A stretch of 64,000 nucleotides of DNA from Sycobia sp. Sy_11. Lineage: Eukaryota; Arthropoda; Insecta; Hymenoptera; Epichrysomallidae. Shown here in pieces: positions 21,597 through 32,727 of this stretch (positions are counted from its first letter, which is position 1; every line of letters begins with the position of its first letter). Made by a program: the position numbers and the translations under genes. The notes below the pieces were generated by a model. It saw only the letters and a list, made by a program, of their open reading frames with translations. It was not told where the DNA came from and ran no database searches. The stretch is taken from positions 2,308,001 through 2,372,000 of the forward strand of contig JACCIC010000063.1 of NCBI GenBank assembly GCA_018907035.1. Direction: 5' to 3'.

Positions 21597-21947
21597 ATGG
21601 TTTCTATGGGCAGTTTTGTGTTCCGTAGATATAGAATACAATGTCCAGATATTAAGAGATGCTACGGGGAGTTTGATAAAAATCAGCTAAGATACCAAAG
21701 CATCGTATTCTACCGTTCAAACACGAATCTCCCTATAGAAGTTGTTAGGAGATACTTGGAGCTCGTATTCTATTGTCCGAATCGGATATTTCACGTAGAA
21801 TTTGTCTTGAGACATCTGGACATTATGTTCAACTATAAGAACACGAAATACCTCCTAGAAGGTGTCCGAGGGTACTTGGAAATTGTATTCTACCTCCCAA
21901 CATGCAAGGTCCGTTATCGCAAGGTTTATAGTGTTCTTTTTAAATAA
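21597..21947 (+). repeat. 60-bp (20-codon) repeat array, small locus, in open frame
   Basis: An open frame of 116 codons contains about three to five head-to-tail 60-bp units, clearest from 21706 on. Successive units give NTNLPIEVVRRYLELV, RIFHVEFVLRHLDIMF and KYLLEGVRGYLEIVFY, with R-x-L-[ED]-[IL]-x-F-[YN] recurring every 20 residues. The same repeat forms the much larger array at 53130-55680 on the same strand. I do not recognise the protein. Whether this frame is expressed or is a surviving scrap cannot be told from the sequence. No signal peptide was seen, and upstream is AT-rich with no clear promoter. Confidence 0.75.
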
Positions 21948-22489
21948 TTAATTTTTGAATAATAATTTTATACTATATAACGAAATTTAAATAAATGAGA
22001 CTTTATTGATAAACAACTATGAATTTAGTGATTAAAACTTTTAAACATAGCTGAAAATATAAAGGCATATGATTTATAGATTTTTATGAGTAAATTATAG
22101 ATTATAGTTATGTATAACAAGATATTTATTTATTCATTTGAACGGATTAGAGAATTCTTTCTTTGAAGAACACACATGTAAAAGCTCAATTTTCGCGAAC
22201 AAAACCAGTAGGAAAACACTATTGATAAAAGTCTTCAAAAAACTCGATTGATAGGAATCGAACTTGAACCATTGAAAAATTTCAATCAAAATCAAGCAAA
22301 ATCTGGTCTTTAACAAACCGATGCGCTTATTGCCTGAGGCCAAAACTAAATCATATATCATCATTATCATTATCAGCATATCATATCACCATACTTTATA
22401 TCTGATTGTTACAAATACAATTGTAGTATAATCTAGTCATCATATCATATCATCATTATATCATATAATAATATCATACTAATTTATAA
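21948..22489. other. AT-rich spacer
   Basis: Short ATATC / ATCAT-type simple repeats occur at about 22355-22475. No gene. Confidence 0.35.
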
Positions 22490-23040
22490 AGCCAAAGCAG
22501 GTTTTTCTTGATACACGATAATCAAAAAAAAAACTACTGAACCGATTCCTCTAAAATTCGAAGTATATATTCTATATTATCTTCGAAAGCAGATAGGCTA
22601 TGTTTTGTATTGAAAATGATCTTACTTTTATCAATAAATAATTATTAGGTGTATTATAATTTGGGGGGAATAAAAAACCGTGTTTGATGTCGACTCAGCA
22701 TATCGTGCGCATAGTACAGTAGTATAGGGCGCATGCGTTTTTAATGCTCTTAGTTAATATCAACTCAAAGTAATCAGCCTATTATTAGATATTATTAGAT
22801 AAACTATTATTAGATATTTTTTGTTTATCTTTTTCTGTCTAGCTTCCCTCTCCATATAATGTGGCTACAGATAAAATCATACTAATACAAATTTCTAAAG
22901 ACAAATTGTGTTGTTGTTTGTATTCGTTAAACAAAACAATTACTGAAACGATTGCTTCAAAATTCTAAATACGTATTCTCTATTATCTTCTGACTGATAT
23001 AGGCTATATTTTCGTTTCAAATTAAAGAAAAAAAATTATG
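22490..23040 (+). repeat. Two diverged direct copies of a short interspersed element
   Basis: The units at about 22490-22650 and 22880-23040 share AAAAAACTACTGAACCGATT-like text (second copy ACAATTACTGAAACGATTGC), then AAAATTC, a TATTCTATATTATCTTC block and GATAGGCTAT. The spacing is about 390 bp. The phrase around ACTGAACCGATT is reminiscent of widespread insect non-autonomous DNA elements, but I cannot name the family. Confidence 0.5.
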
Positions 23041-23456
23041 ACTGGCTGTGCCACTTCGTTATTTGCAAGTGTATAAGTTAAGTAGGGCTTCAACAGCTTC
23101 CAGGAGCAATATCGGTAAGCTAAAACGACTTTTCCAAGTCTATAGTTCGATATTCTCACAAGCAAGTAAAATAAGTGTATTTAACAGCAGTCTAGAAGCA
23201 CTCTGAAAAATCGCCCCCGACTGGGAGGTATGCCTTACTTATAGTTCTCAGTGTCCTTACTTGATTGCGGACAGAAAAGTAAGGTATAAAAGGCCAGTCC
23301 TTATTAGTAGTATTGGAACTTACATTGATATTTCGTTGTCTGCTTCATTAAGACAAACTGAATGCCAATTCCAAGGCATATAAGACTTGAAACTTACGAA
23401 TAATTTATAATAATGATACGCAAAAATAAACGAAAAACGTTGTAATTCATGAACAT
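23041..23456. other. Spacer, possibly BEL terminal sequence
   Basis: This lies 3' of a minus-strand BEL fragment. A TATAAAAGG box at 23285-23293 on the plus strand is a good TATA match, but its orientation is opposite to the BEL coding strand. No LTR boundaries were fixed. Confidence 0.3.
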
Positions 23457-24600
23457 TTATAAGTTTGACTGTAATGCCAATAAATTAGATAATGTATGAT
23501 CATGAACTGGTAGCAAAAGCAATTTGTTGACTGGTCGCTTATATTTAGAAGTAGCAGTACTCAAGGTTACTACTCTTGTCAATTGATTATTATCAGGATG
23601 TAAGGATATATTACCTAATGGTCCCAATGGCCATTTTGACGGAGGAAGCAAGTTATCTTTGAATAGAACCAAATCACCAATTTGAAACCTATAATTGGGC
23701 TTAAGTCACTTGGTTCTCTTTTATAACTGATATAAAAAATGATTTCTCATCAGCTGCGTCAACCTCCACTTGGAAAAGAGAGTTTGAGATTCATCAATTT
23801 CAATAAATTGCTCAGGAAGTGTTAGAAGTGGACCACCGATGAGAAAATGACCTGGAGTAATTGCAATCACATCTGAAGGATCTAAACTAAGAGCGCTGAG
23901 TAATCTATAATTTAAATAGGCCTTAATATCGGTCAAGAGAGTTCAAAATATCTCGAAGGACAATTTTAATTCACCTATAACTCTATACAAATTTCTTTTG
24001 AAAGACTTCACACCTTCCTCTGGGAGGAATGAAGCGCCATTCCACCTGATCTTGGGCCCGAATTTCAGTTTCACTATCCAGAAAGGTTCTGCCATTATCA
24101 CTGTAAATTACTTAACAGAGACCTGGACGAGCAGTAAATCACCGAAACGCAGCTAAAAATGCCTGTGCCGTAAGATCAATACTAATTGCAAATAAACTGC
24201 TTTAACGACCAAACATACAAAAACTGACACATACACTTTAAAGAATTTTTGTCCCCTTCCAGAAGATGCCTTAATCCAAAAGGCGTGTCCAAAATCGACG
24301 AGCAGATCTTACTCTAATTGCAGGGAGTGATCCCATCAACTGATCCTGAGTGCGAGTATTATATCGAACAAAGATAATACATTGAGGAACTATTTGTCGA
24401 ATAATAGTTCGAGCATGCATTATCGAATAATTTCTCGATAAATAGCTTTGCAATATTATAGTTTCACCATGTAAAGTACAAAGGTGAGCTTTTCTAATAA
24501 GCAAAGCGGTAACATCATGCGTTTTTGATAGAATCACGGGGTGCTTCTCTGATTCAGATAAGAAAAAGTTGTGCAATCTACCGCCTCACGATGCATATTA
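23457..24600 (-). pseudogene. BEL/Pao integrase fragment (copy 2, different lineage)
   Basis: On the minus strand, 24271-24576 holds the integrase zinc-binding region, with HPVILSKTHDVTALLIRKAH, TLHGETI, the CIIF remnant of the Cys pair and QLMGSLPAIRVRSARRF. After decayed sequence, 23721-23936 gives AYLNYRLL and ITPGHFLIGGPLLTLPEQ, and 23457-23672 gives GDLVLFKDNLLPPSKWPLG with VVTLSTATSKYKRPVNKL. That is the BEL integrase C-terminal tail (WPLGRI...RPVxKL). Stops and frameshifts separate the parts. It differs from the 2-5.7 kb BEL element and keeps the C-terminal tail which that copy lacks. Confidence 0.8.
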
Positions 24601-25110
24601 TTAGCACCAATAATAGGTATTATTGTGTGGAACGGATTTGTTGACGGAAGTTGCTGTCGTGGAGACAAAATTCGCAACTAATTCGAAAAAAACTGATTGT
24701 TGGACCAATCTAATTAAAGTAGTAGTAGTTATTGAGATCTCCTCAGCCGATAAACAACCTTTTCTTTTCTGCTCTTTAGATAGTGACAGATTTCTATGCT
24801 AACAAAAACAATAAGCTATAATAGTAACTAATTTATCGATAGAGGAATGTCACACAAACCATTCTTCCCAATGTTGATAGTCTTGAATGAGTAAAGGCTT
24901 ACTGAGTAAAGGCTCGGTTTAGTTTCTGTATATACACCAGTAAATATATTAATTATATAAATGTAATCAGAATGCAATAAGTACAGCACTAACTTAGTAT
25001 AAACATTCGCTTTCAAGGGAACTTAACAACTACCTATTACTCATATTCAATTTTATGCAATAATAATAATAATATACATGTAAATTTTAATATGAATCAT
25101 TTAATAATTT

Positions 25111-25157
<47 letters not shown>

Positions 25158-25286
25158 ATTTATATGTTTATTATTATTATTTCATACAATTGAACATCAG
25201 TAACAGGTAGTCAATTAAATATTAATAATTTAATAATATATAATTCAGCTGTATGGGCCTAAATAGGGTCTAGGTACGCTTAAATA

Positions 25287-25328
<42 letters not shown>

Positions 25329-27039
25329 TAATTACAAAATTTATATCAAGTATATAATATAACTTGGAATGATAAATGCGTTGTTTGAAGTCAAAGCATA
25401 ATTCTGATAGTAACGTTCATGGTTAAATTCAAGTGTTTTCAATAGTTATATGGAATTATTATTAAGTAACCATATATAAAACAATTATATGCATTTATTT
25501 AACTCTTATAGTACACATATAAGCGTTGCATATCATGCCAAGTTATATGTAAGCATAATAATAATGATTTTATGATTTTCGCCATATACTTGCATTGTTT
25601 TAATTTATATAAATCAATTCATTCTACTCCTTACGGCCACACCAGTAAAATAGTTTATTTTACTGGCTCCCACTTAATGTTAATATTAATGTAAAGATTA
25701 ATTGCATCTTTTGTTTCAAGCCAGCTTGTTTCTATAATTTCCCCCTTATGCAACATAACCTGTCGAATCAACACTGATACCCTTGTTATGAAAAAGTAGC
25801 AATAGGAAAATCCATAGAAAGAAGTGGATTTTCGCACTTCTGCAAAATACCGTAAGTCGGCAAATATCCATAGAATAGTGGAAACAAAAATTAGAAGGAT
25901 CAAGCAATAAATAAAAAAGTTGGTGAAAATAATAAGCAGTTACTTTTATTGCTTTGGAATATACAAGGAACACGTATATGCAGTACGTGCATAAGCAAGC
26001 AGCTTATGACAAAGAGGAATTGCCAACAAGAACAGTACGGGCACATATAATAAGAATTATAATACGTTAACTAAACAAACTACTTGGGTTTTTAACAATA
26101 ATTAAAATACTTTATTAATAATAATAGGTTTTTATAGTGTATATAGAGGTAAAAGCACTCTGGTTTGAACACTAGAAATTTTTATTAAGAGTTAACGAAC
26201 TTCCACGCTTGAAAACTTCCTTTAAATCATAAATTAGACTTATAAAACTTTATAATAATTTATAATCATAAAATAATTAAACAGTAAAGGGACACTGTAT
26301 AAAGTACAAGTATCACTTTACTATATACTCCACATCTGCTAAATCATTATCGATGTAAGAGAATCAGACAGGACGAACCATTATAATTTAAACAATATTA
26401 AATAAATAAATTAATTAACAAAAGAATAAATGTAATAGATAAGTATAAAAATTTGAATTCGTACTAATGCCAGTAATTCTTTGATACAATTTAGCGAACA
26501 CAATAGAAACAACTAAACTAATAACATTAACAAAATTAATAATAATAAAACATAATAATAATAAATTAAATAAATAATAAACAGCATATAAATAAATAAA
26601 TTAAACACAAATAATTAGAAAATTTATCAACAATAAACAAGTAACTTCTTATGACATGGCTGGTGACCTAAGTAGATGAATTTAACAGATAATCTTATAA
26701 ATAATCTAATTAGTTTAAATAAATTTTAAAATTTAATGAAGCTTCATTATACTTAAATGAAAGGTATTAAATCAACGATTCAGACTAACATACACGCAGA
26801 TACAGCATCAACAATTACAGGCCATTAAAATAGTTATAAACAATAGTGACAATGAATCGACAGCATAAAATAGAATCATCAAAATACGCACACGTATCAA
26901 ACATTGGACATAATTTTCAACTATAGTCTTTATCTCGAACATCTATCGTGGGATTTTTGACGCTCCTGAAATTTCCTTTTGAAAATATCGAAAGAACTTT
27001 AGAAAAAAAATACATAAGAGAAATTTCATGGAACAGAGA
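24601..27039. other. AT-rich spacer with two (AT)n microsatellites
   Basis: (AT)n runs occur at about 25116-25154 and 25289-25321. Asn/Lys/Ile-rich open frames here are compositional. The end (26930-27050) may be the leader of the following Gypsy remnant. No LTR pair was found. Confidence 0.4.
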
Positions 27040-27055
27040 GAATTAGAAGACGCAA

Positions 27056-29200
27056 GTGAGCTTACCCGGAACTTGTCTCTCGTTTTTATCCTTCTCGTTC
27101 GACCATGGCTCACACATCACATATGAGCAATGCCATCGAGGACGAAAAGGAACGGCTGAACAGTTTATTTGCCGAAATGGACATAGAAAAATTGCAGAAA
27201 GTAGCGATCAAGCTTCAAATAAAAATAGACAAGCCAATTAAAGCCCTGCGTGATCGGCTGGTATGGTCCGAGCTTCGTCAACTTTTCGGTAAAGTTGCAA
27301 TTGCAGGGAACTCAGTAGACAAAGCTGACATGCCCGATAAGGCTCCACAGGAGATACCCGATATATCAGAGATGCTGCACTCAACGGAGCTCGTGAGTAA
27401 AGGCACAGGAGCCATACGGAAAATTCCCTCGAACGAATATAACCCTAAGCAGGAACTGACTCAAACGGACAGAAATAAGTCCCTACCAAGCAGCCATATC
27501 GCCATATTGCCAGGATTTTCGAACAATTCTGGCTTAAAAACACCTTGGTAGGTTCCACCACCGCCAACCATGGGCTTCGCTGGATGCAACGAGAAACCTG
27601 TGCATGTCGTAGAAATGATAAGCAATATGCCTAACTCTTGATTAAATCCAAGCATACTAGCGGCAGCAATGTAACAGTATATTAATCTAATAAATACAGA
27701 GACGTCAGGCTTAACCCCTGGAACAGCACCAGCGAATCCCAGGACAAAAAAAGCACGGTGGGCCCCCGCTATCAAGCATGCCAATACCGCACGTAACAAC
27801 ACATAGTACCTATATTAAATAGACCAGAGCCGACCAACGATTACGACAGTGGAATGTACGGTTCTCAGGAACACCCGGCGAGGATGTCGATCAATTCATG
27901 AAACAGTGGAGAGCTTGAATCTCCTTATCATGGAAACCTTAATATTGATACTCGGAATCTTGAACGGAGCAGCCCATATATGGGCAAAGCCTATATACAA
28001 GAGATGTAGAACGATGCTGGATATTAAGTCAGCACTCAGATCACAGTTCCGTCCAATTAATTACACGCTGCGCCTTGAGGGTGAAATCCGTGATCGTACA
28101 CAAAGACCAAACAAACCAATTTGTTCTTATTAATAGAAATAAGGCTTCTCAAAGCCAAAATGTCGCCATCCCTACCACTTCAAGGCCAACTGGATCGAGT
28201 GTACAGGAACCTAAATCCTGACCTCATTAAGCGAATAAATGGAAACGACGTTCAGACAATGGAAGAGTTCCAAATACTTGGTCAACAAGTGGAACTGAAG
28301 AACAGCTGACTAAGCGTTACAAAGCACCGCCCTCAGCGGATCAGTGCATGATCAGCTCAGCTGCTTGCTCCTCTTTGGGACGATCAAACATCAACCATCG
28401 AGCGAAACTGGCTGTATTTGATGAGGACAACACTAAGAATAAAATCAAGTAGGTCACGCTGTTAGAACCCTTCGTCTCGATTTTAACTCGGCGAGAGGAA
28501 ACACGACGGGATGCATTTCCGAGAAACTGAAACAGTAGCCTGATATCGCGAGATGACAGAGCACGTTCACAGGATCAAAAAGAGCATAATAGAAGTAATA
28601 GAAGTACATCACTCAGATTACTATATCAATCACCCACTTGACTGGCCCACAACACGTATCGCTCTCGAAATCGAAATAGAAGCCCATCTCCAGGCTATTC
28701 TCGATATTTCCGAAGAAGTTCCGAACGATCCCGTGTATTATACCGTGAAGATAAGCGAAGAAATACCGAATCACGACTGAGATCGGCGGACCGATAGTAC
28801 TGCTCTTCCAGCCGTGGCCGTGAGAGACAACGCCCAACCGCAACTGGGTATAATAACACCGAACTCGACAATATACCGTGCTGGACGTGTAACCACACCG
28901 GGACATTAGGCAGATATATGCACTGATAAACGATGGATCTTCTTCTACAACTGCGGAGTGGAGAACGTTACTATTGAGAATTGCACCCTCTGTGGAGCTG
29001 GAAGAAAAGAGTCTGGAAACAAGTAAGGGGATCAAAGACAGGATCGGCACCGTTTCAGGCGTTCCGGCGAAGGCTGGTCGTGCACAGAAATCCCGTTGAT
29101 GCCATCCCCTATACTTCCGGACGACACATCCCTGCCCTAACGTCCAGGATTCAGAATCCGCCATAAACCTAAAAGAAACATTGTAAAAACGGCACAATCG
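27056..29200 (+). pseudogene. Ty3/Gypsy gag remnant (capsid and zinc knuckles)
   Basis: An N-terminal open frame (27105-27551) starts MAHTSHMSNAIEDEKERLNS and is charged. After frameshifts, 27849-28133 has capsid features (LILGILNGAAHIWAK, then IKSALRSQFRPINYTLRLEG and EIRDRTQR), followed at 28121-28309 by VYRNLNPDLIKRING. These are standard Gypsy capsid landmarks (GAAxxWY, FRPxxYxxRLxxEI, RTQ). At 28880-29000 degenerate zinc-knuckle blocks appear (CWTCNHTG; FYNCGVENVTIENC, with the first Cys replaced by Phe). No protease, reverse transcriptase or integrase follows, so pol is deleted. Confidence 0.7.
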
Positions 29201-30252
29201 AAACCCATTGTGCTCATCAGTACACTAGAGGAATAATACGTTGTATTATTTACATTGAATTTGCCACTACTGCATCGTCTTGGGAGGGGGAGAGTAACCA
29301 CAGAAGGCGCTCGTCTGAGCAAGCATGGAAAACGCCGCAGCAGTCGTCAAATAAGAAGCTGAGAGAAAGAGAGGAAGCGGCGAAGTAGCAGCAGACCCCG
29401 GTAAGACTGTCAAAAACAACAGAAGCCACTGGACACCAAACGAGGCTGACGGAAACGCTATAAGAGGTTACCACGATACTAGGTCACGGCAAGCAGCTAG
29501 TTTTGGTGGTTATGTATGGCGCGTCCATCTACTTTAACAAGCTCGCACCGGGCCCCTACTATTTAAAAAAAAAATTTTTCATCCAGTCTTGAGGACCGAT
29601 ACTGAGTTAAGATCAGACAGCTAAGACTGCCAGCCACACGCCGTCAGCCAGCGCCACGTCCCCGGCCGTTATTTTTCCAGCTAGGCGCCGTACAGGCAGC
29701 TAGGTACTGCCGTGACTGCACGTAGGCGAAGCATCACCGGATCCCTGGCCGCTATCTCCAATCTCAGGCGCAGCGCAGGCAACGAGCCATTGCTGGACCG
29801 GAGCACGAGCTGTTTCACCGAGGCCGTTCACCGGCAAATACCGTTTTTGTATTCGTCAGACTGTTGAAGTGGCGCTTTTGCGTGCCACAGTCAACCCCGT
29901 CGCGATCCACCCCCCTTTATAGTAACGACCCGTATGTCATGTAGAATCTCGTGCTGAATCTCGTGAATCTCGTGCCCTTCTCCCGTACGTGTATATAACG
30001 ATGAAATTATTGTGTCATGAGTTGAACGCGCTCAAGATTTAAGAGTCTTATATCATGAAAGTATCGAAATAGTAATATCGAACTCCCTTTGTAAATATGA
30101 TGAATGTTATTTAATAAGTCGTAAGTTGTAACTTTTACGTGCGCATATATTTGATCGTCCTCCCTGACTTCCCCTTTTTCCTATATAGCAATTTGTTCTC
30201 TCTTTTCAACATGCAGAGAATCTACTATATCTACATATAAGTACGTAACCGT
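29201..30252. other. GC-rich tail of the Gypsy remnant, then spacer
   Basis: The stretch 29300-29910 is distinctly GC-richer than the surroundings. It probably is the 3' part or leader of the deleted Gypsy element. ACCCCCCTTTATAG near 29908-29921 looks like a polypurine-tract equivalent followed by a possible LTR start. A short tandem CTCGTG[CA]ATCT repeat is at about 29947-29975. No second LTR was found. Confidence 0.4.
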
Positions 30253-31440
30253 ATGCGTAGATACCCTTACAATATATATACTGTGTATATATTGTATATA
30301 CACAATGCCCCAGATATAACTGCTTATATTAGTGGCATGGTGTCGAGAAGGAAAGTTATGTCTAAATATAATATTCATTTATGTCAATTGATAATAGTTT
30401 CTGCAGTATGGGCCAATGCCTATGAGCCAATCCGGGTTCAGAGAAGTGGTTCATTGCCCGTAAGCAAGGAAGAAGGAGGTCAAACGAAGGGACGCGAAGC
30501 GAAGTCGAGCGAACACTTATTTTTCATATCTATTGTCAGCGCTCGCGTAACTACTTGGATATACAGACGCATTGACGAAGTGTCGTTCGCGCATTTTATA
30601 AATAAAGGTTATCTTTCTTGTGATACAACGGTCCCTTTCCATATTTTTTATCTAGCTACCATCTCTTATAACAGCCCACTCCACTCCATTGGAAAGAATG
30701 AAGAAAAGGCGGGTGTTTGCTCTCGGCCTGCGAAAAAAACTGACCGCGACCTGCTTGGATATACGAACGCATTTCGAAACGAGATTCACGCGTCTATGAA
30801 TAAAGATGATGTTTCTTCGTCTACAACGGTCCCTACCCATATTTTTTGTCCACTTACTCTTTTTTAAAACTCCACTACATTGGAAATAATGAAGAAAAAG
30901 CGGATGTTTCGGTCAGTTTGTCCGCGAGCTCACATCTGTGTTTTATAAAAACAAATGTACAGCTGAATGTTTAAATTGTTCCAAACATTGAAAAATAGAT
31001 ATTTGATAAGCAAATTCAAAACTGGCAAAAACACTGATTGCAAAGAAATTTGAATCCTAAACATCGGATAAAAATTCTCATTCGATACCTTCATCATTAT
31101 TTTAAACGATTTTATACCTAACTCGAGTTCAAACCACCTAATTTTTGCCATTCAAATTTCCTTGCAACGAGTACTTTTGCCAGTTTTCATTGTGATTACC
31201 AAATATCTATTTTTCAATTTTTGTAACACATCGAAAATTCAGTTGTATATTTTAGACTCTCTTCTTCCTCGCTCAGGAGCAATGACTCAGTTCTTTGAGC
31301 CCTGATTGGCTCATAGATATTGGCCATTGTAAAAAATATTAACAATTGACCTAAATAAATATTAATATTTACGCATAACTTTTCGATCCTGATACCATGC
31401 CGCTAATATGAGGATGTATACATTGAATATATACATGAGC
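30253..31440. mobile_element. Palindromic (foldback-type) element 2
   Basis: The left arm (about 30300-30440) has TTATATTAGTGGCATGGTGT, AAAGTTATG, TATTCATTTATGTCAATTG and GGCCAATGCCTATGAGCCAA. The reverse complement of the right arm (about 31300-31430) carries the matching TCATATTAGCGGCATGGTAT, AAAAGTTATGCGTAAATATT, TCAATTGTTAATATTTTTTA and GGCCAATATCTATGAGCCAA. Inside, a unit of about 190 bp is duplicated in tandem (30553-30730 and 30756-30910, both with ACGGTCCCT and a CATTGGAAA-AATGAAGAAAA block). A second inverted pair (30948-31010 versus 31195-31255, core TTGAAAAATAGATATTTG) is nested within. There is no transposase. The GAGCCAATC motif links it to element 1 at 13036. Confidence 0.7.
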
Positions 31441-31799
31441 CATTTGATAAGTACATAGCCTAAAAATGAAAACTCTATTCAAAATAATTTTATTTGAACT
31501 GGAAATTTTCTTCCATTCTGTCTTATAATTCACCGAAACATGAAGCAGAATTAGTATGTCGAAAATTAAAATATGAAGAATATATTTACTTCAAAAATTA
31601 ATTTAAATTAAGTACGTACACCTTTCCTTGTTTCCAATAAATAATTGTATTCTAATCTCTGAAATATATATTTAAAATATAAATTTTAAAAGATTTATTT
31701 ATATAGAGTTTCTTCATATATATACCAGATCTTATTTCCATATATATTGTTAGTAATTATTCACGAACAAGACAAATAATAATTTCATTACGCTTAAAA
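31441..31799. other. AT-rich spacer
   Basis: Nothing recognisable. Confidence 0.35.
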
Positions 31800-31871
31800 A
31801 ACATCCGACCTGACTCGGACTTAAACGGACGACCCTCTGGTGCACAGGCTAACGCATTATCCACTATGTCA
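31800..31871 (-). repeat. tRNA-like sequence, probable SINE head fragment
   Basis: The minus strand reads CTGTGACATAGTGGATAATG then CGTTAGCC, an A-box-like block. About 30 bases on it has CGTTTAAGTCCGAGTCAGG, a B-box-like block. The spacing suits a tRNA-derived Pol III promoter. The acceptor stem does not close well by eye, so a SINE relic is more likely than a working tRNA gene. Confidence 0.4.
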
Positions 31872-31904
31872 CAGATTATATACGGCTGAATAATTTATAT
31901 ATAC

Positions 31905-32455
31905 GTGTGTCAATCGATAAGTATCGATAAAAAACAAAATTTAATTTTCAATATAGTCTCCTTTTAGTTGAATACACTGTATCTATGTGGTGTTCCAATT
32001 TTTCCAACACCGTTGATAAAACTGTTTGCTCTTCGTCTTTAAAATAGGCCTCTGTGGCGGCCATTAATTCGTTATTGGAGTGGAATCTCTTTCCAGCCAG
32101 CCAATTTTTTCATTTCAGAAACAAAAAAAGTCGCATGGAGCCAAATGTGGAGAACGCGGTAGATGGGGCAGCAGGTCGTAGCGTAATTTAACTAATTTAG
32201 CCGTGGTGAGTGCAGAAGTATGAGCCAGTGCATAATCATGATGGAAAAGTATTTTCTTTTTACACAAATGGGAATGTTTTTCTTTTAACACGACATCAAA
32301 TCGGTTCAAAAGTTCGGCGTAAAACAAACCTGTGACCGGTTTGTCCTTCTCCAGATAGTCAATTATAATCACATCTTGAGAATCCCAGAAAACAGTGGCC
32401 ATCGCGTTTCCGGCCGACGAGACCATGTTCTCCTTCTTCGAAGCAATTTCACCAG
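31905..32455 (-). pseudogene. mariner transposase fragment, lineage A
   Basis: The minus strand encodes MVSSAGNAMATVFWDSQDVI, then YLEKDKPVTGLFYAELLNRF, LFHHDYALAHTSA and HLPRSPHLAPCDFF, continuing in a shifted frame with NWLAGKRFHSNNELMAATEA and YFKDEEQTV to the C terminus near 31930. The second and third catalytic Asp residues are separated by exactly 34 residues, the D34D spacing of mariner. The usual DNAPAHT reads DYALAHT. The N-terminal half (first Asp, helix-turn-helix) is missing. At about 32455 it meets a mariner piece of another lineage on the opposite strand. Confidence 0.85.
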
Positions 32456-32459
32456 GTAA

Positions 32460-32727
32460 GATCTATTATTTTGGCCATTCCCGGCGAAGCCGTGATGGAT
32501 GGCCGCGAATGATTTATTGTGGTGGGACTGTTTGGTGGGAATGGAAGGGAATCATCCACTATGAGCTGCTCCCATATGGACAGACACTTAATTCTACCAT
32601 GTACTGTGAATAACTTGACCGCTTGAAGCACAAGCGTCTACAATTGGCCAACAGAAAGGGTGTAGTGTTCCACCAGGAGAACGCCAGGCCATACACTTCG
32701 TTGAAGACTCGTCAAAAGCTACGGGAG
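32460..32727 (+). pseudogene. mariner transposase fragment, lineage B (second copy)
   Basis: The plus strand gives VWWEWKGIIHYELLPYGQTL, DRLKHKRLQLANRKGVVFHQ and ENARPYTSLKTRQKLREF. This matches the lineage B copy at 1383-1953 closely but reads ENARP where the catalytic DNARP is expected. An in-frame TAA follows YCE. The first 60 bases align only at nucleotide level. At 32727 the reading passes straight into the GC-rich end of the Gypsy element. The first and third Asp regions are absent. Confidence 0.8.

Noticed and set aside
29300..29910. CpG-island-like host promoter
   Set aside because: It follows a Gypsy gag remnant directly and is better explained as the GC-rich 3' part of that element. 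No transcription start motif is compelling.
30253..30867. 204-codon plus-strand ORF
   Set aside because: It lies across the left arm and internal duplications of palindromic element 2 and has no motif. The openness is likely chance in the duplicated unit.
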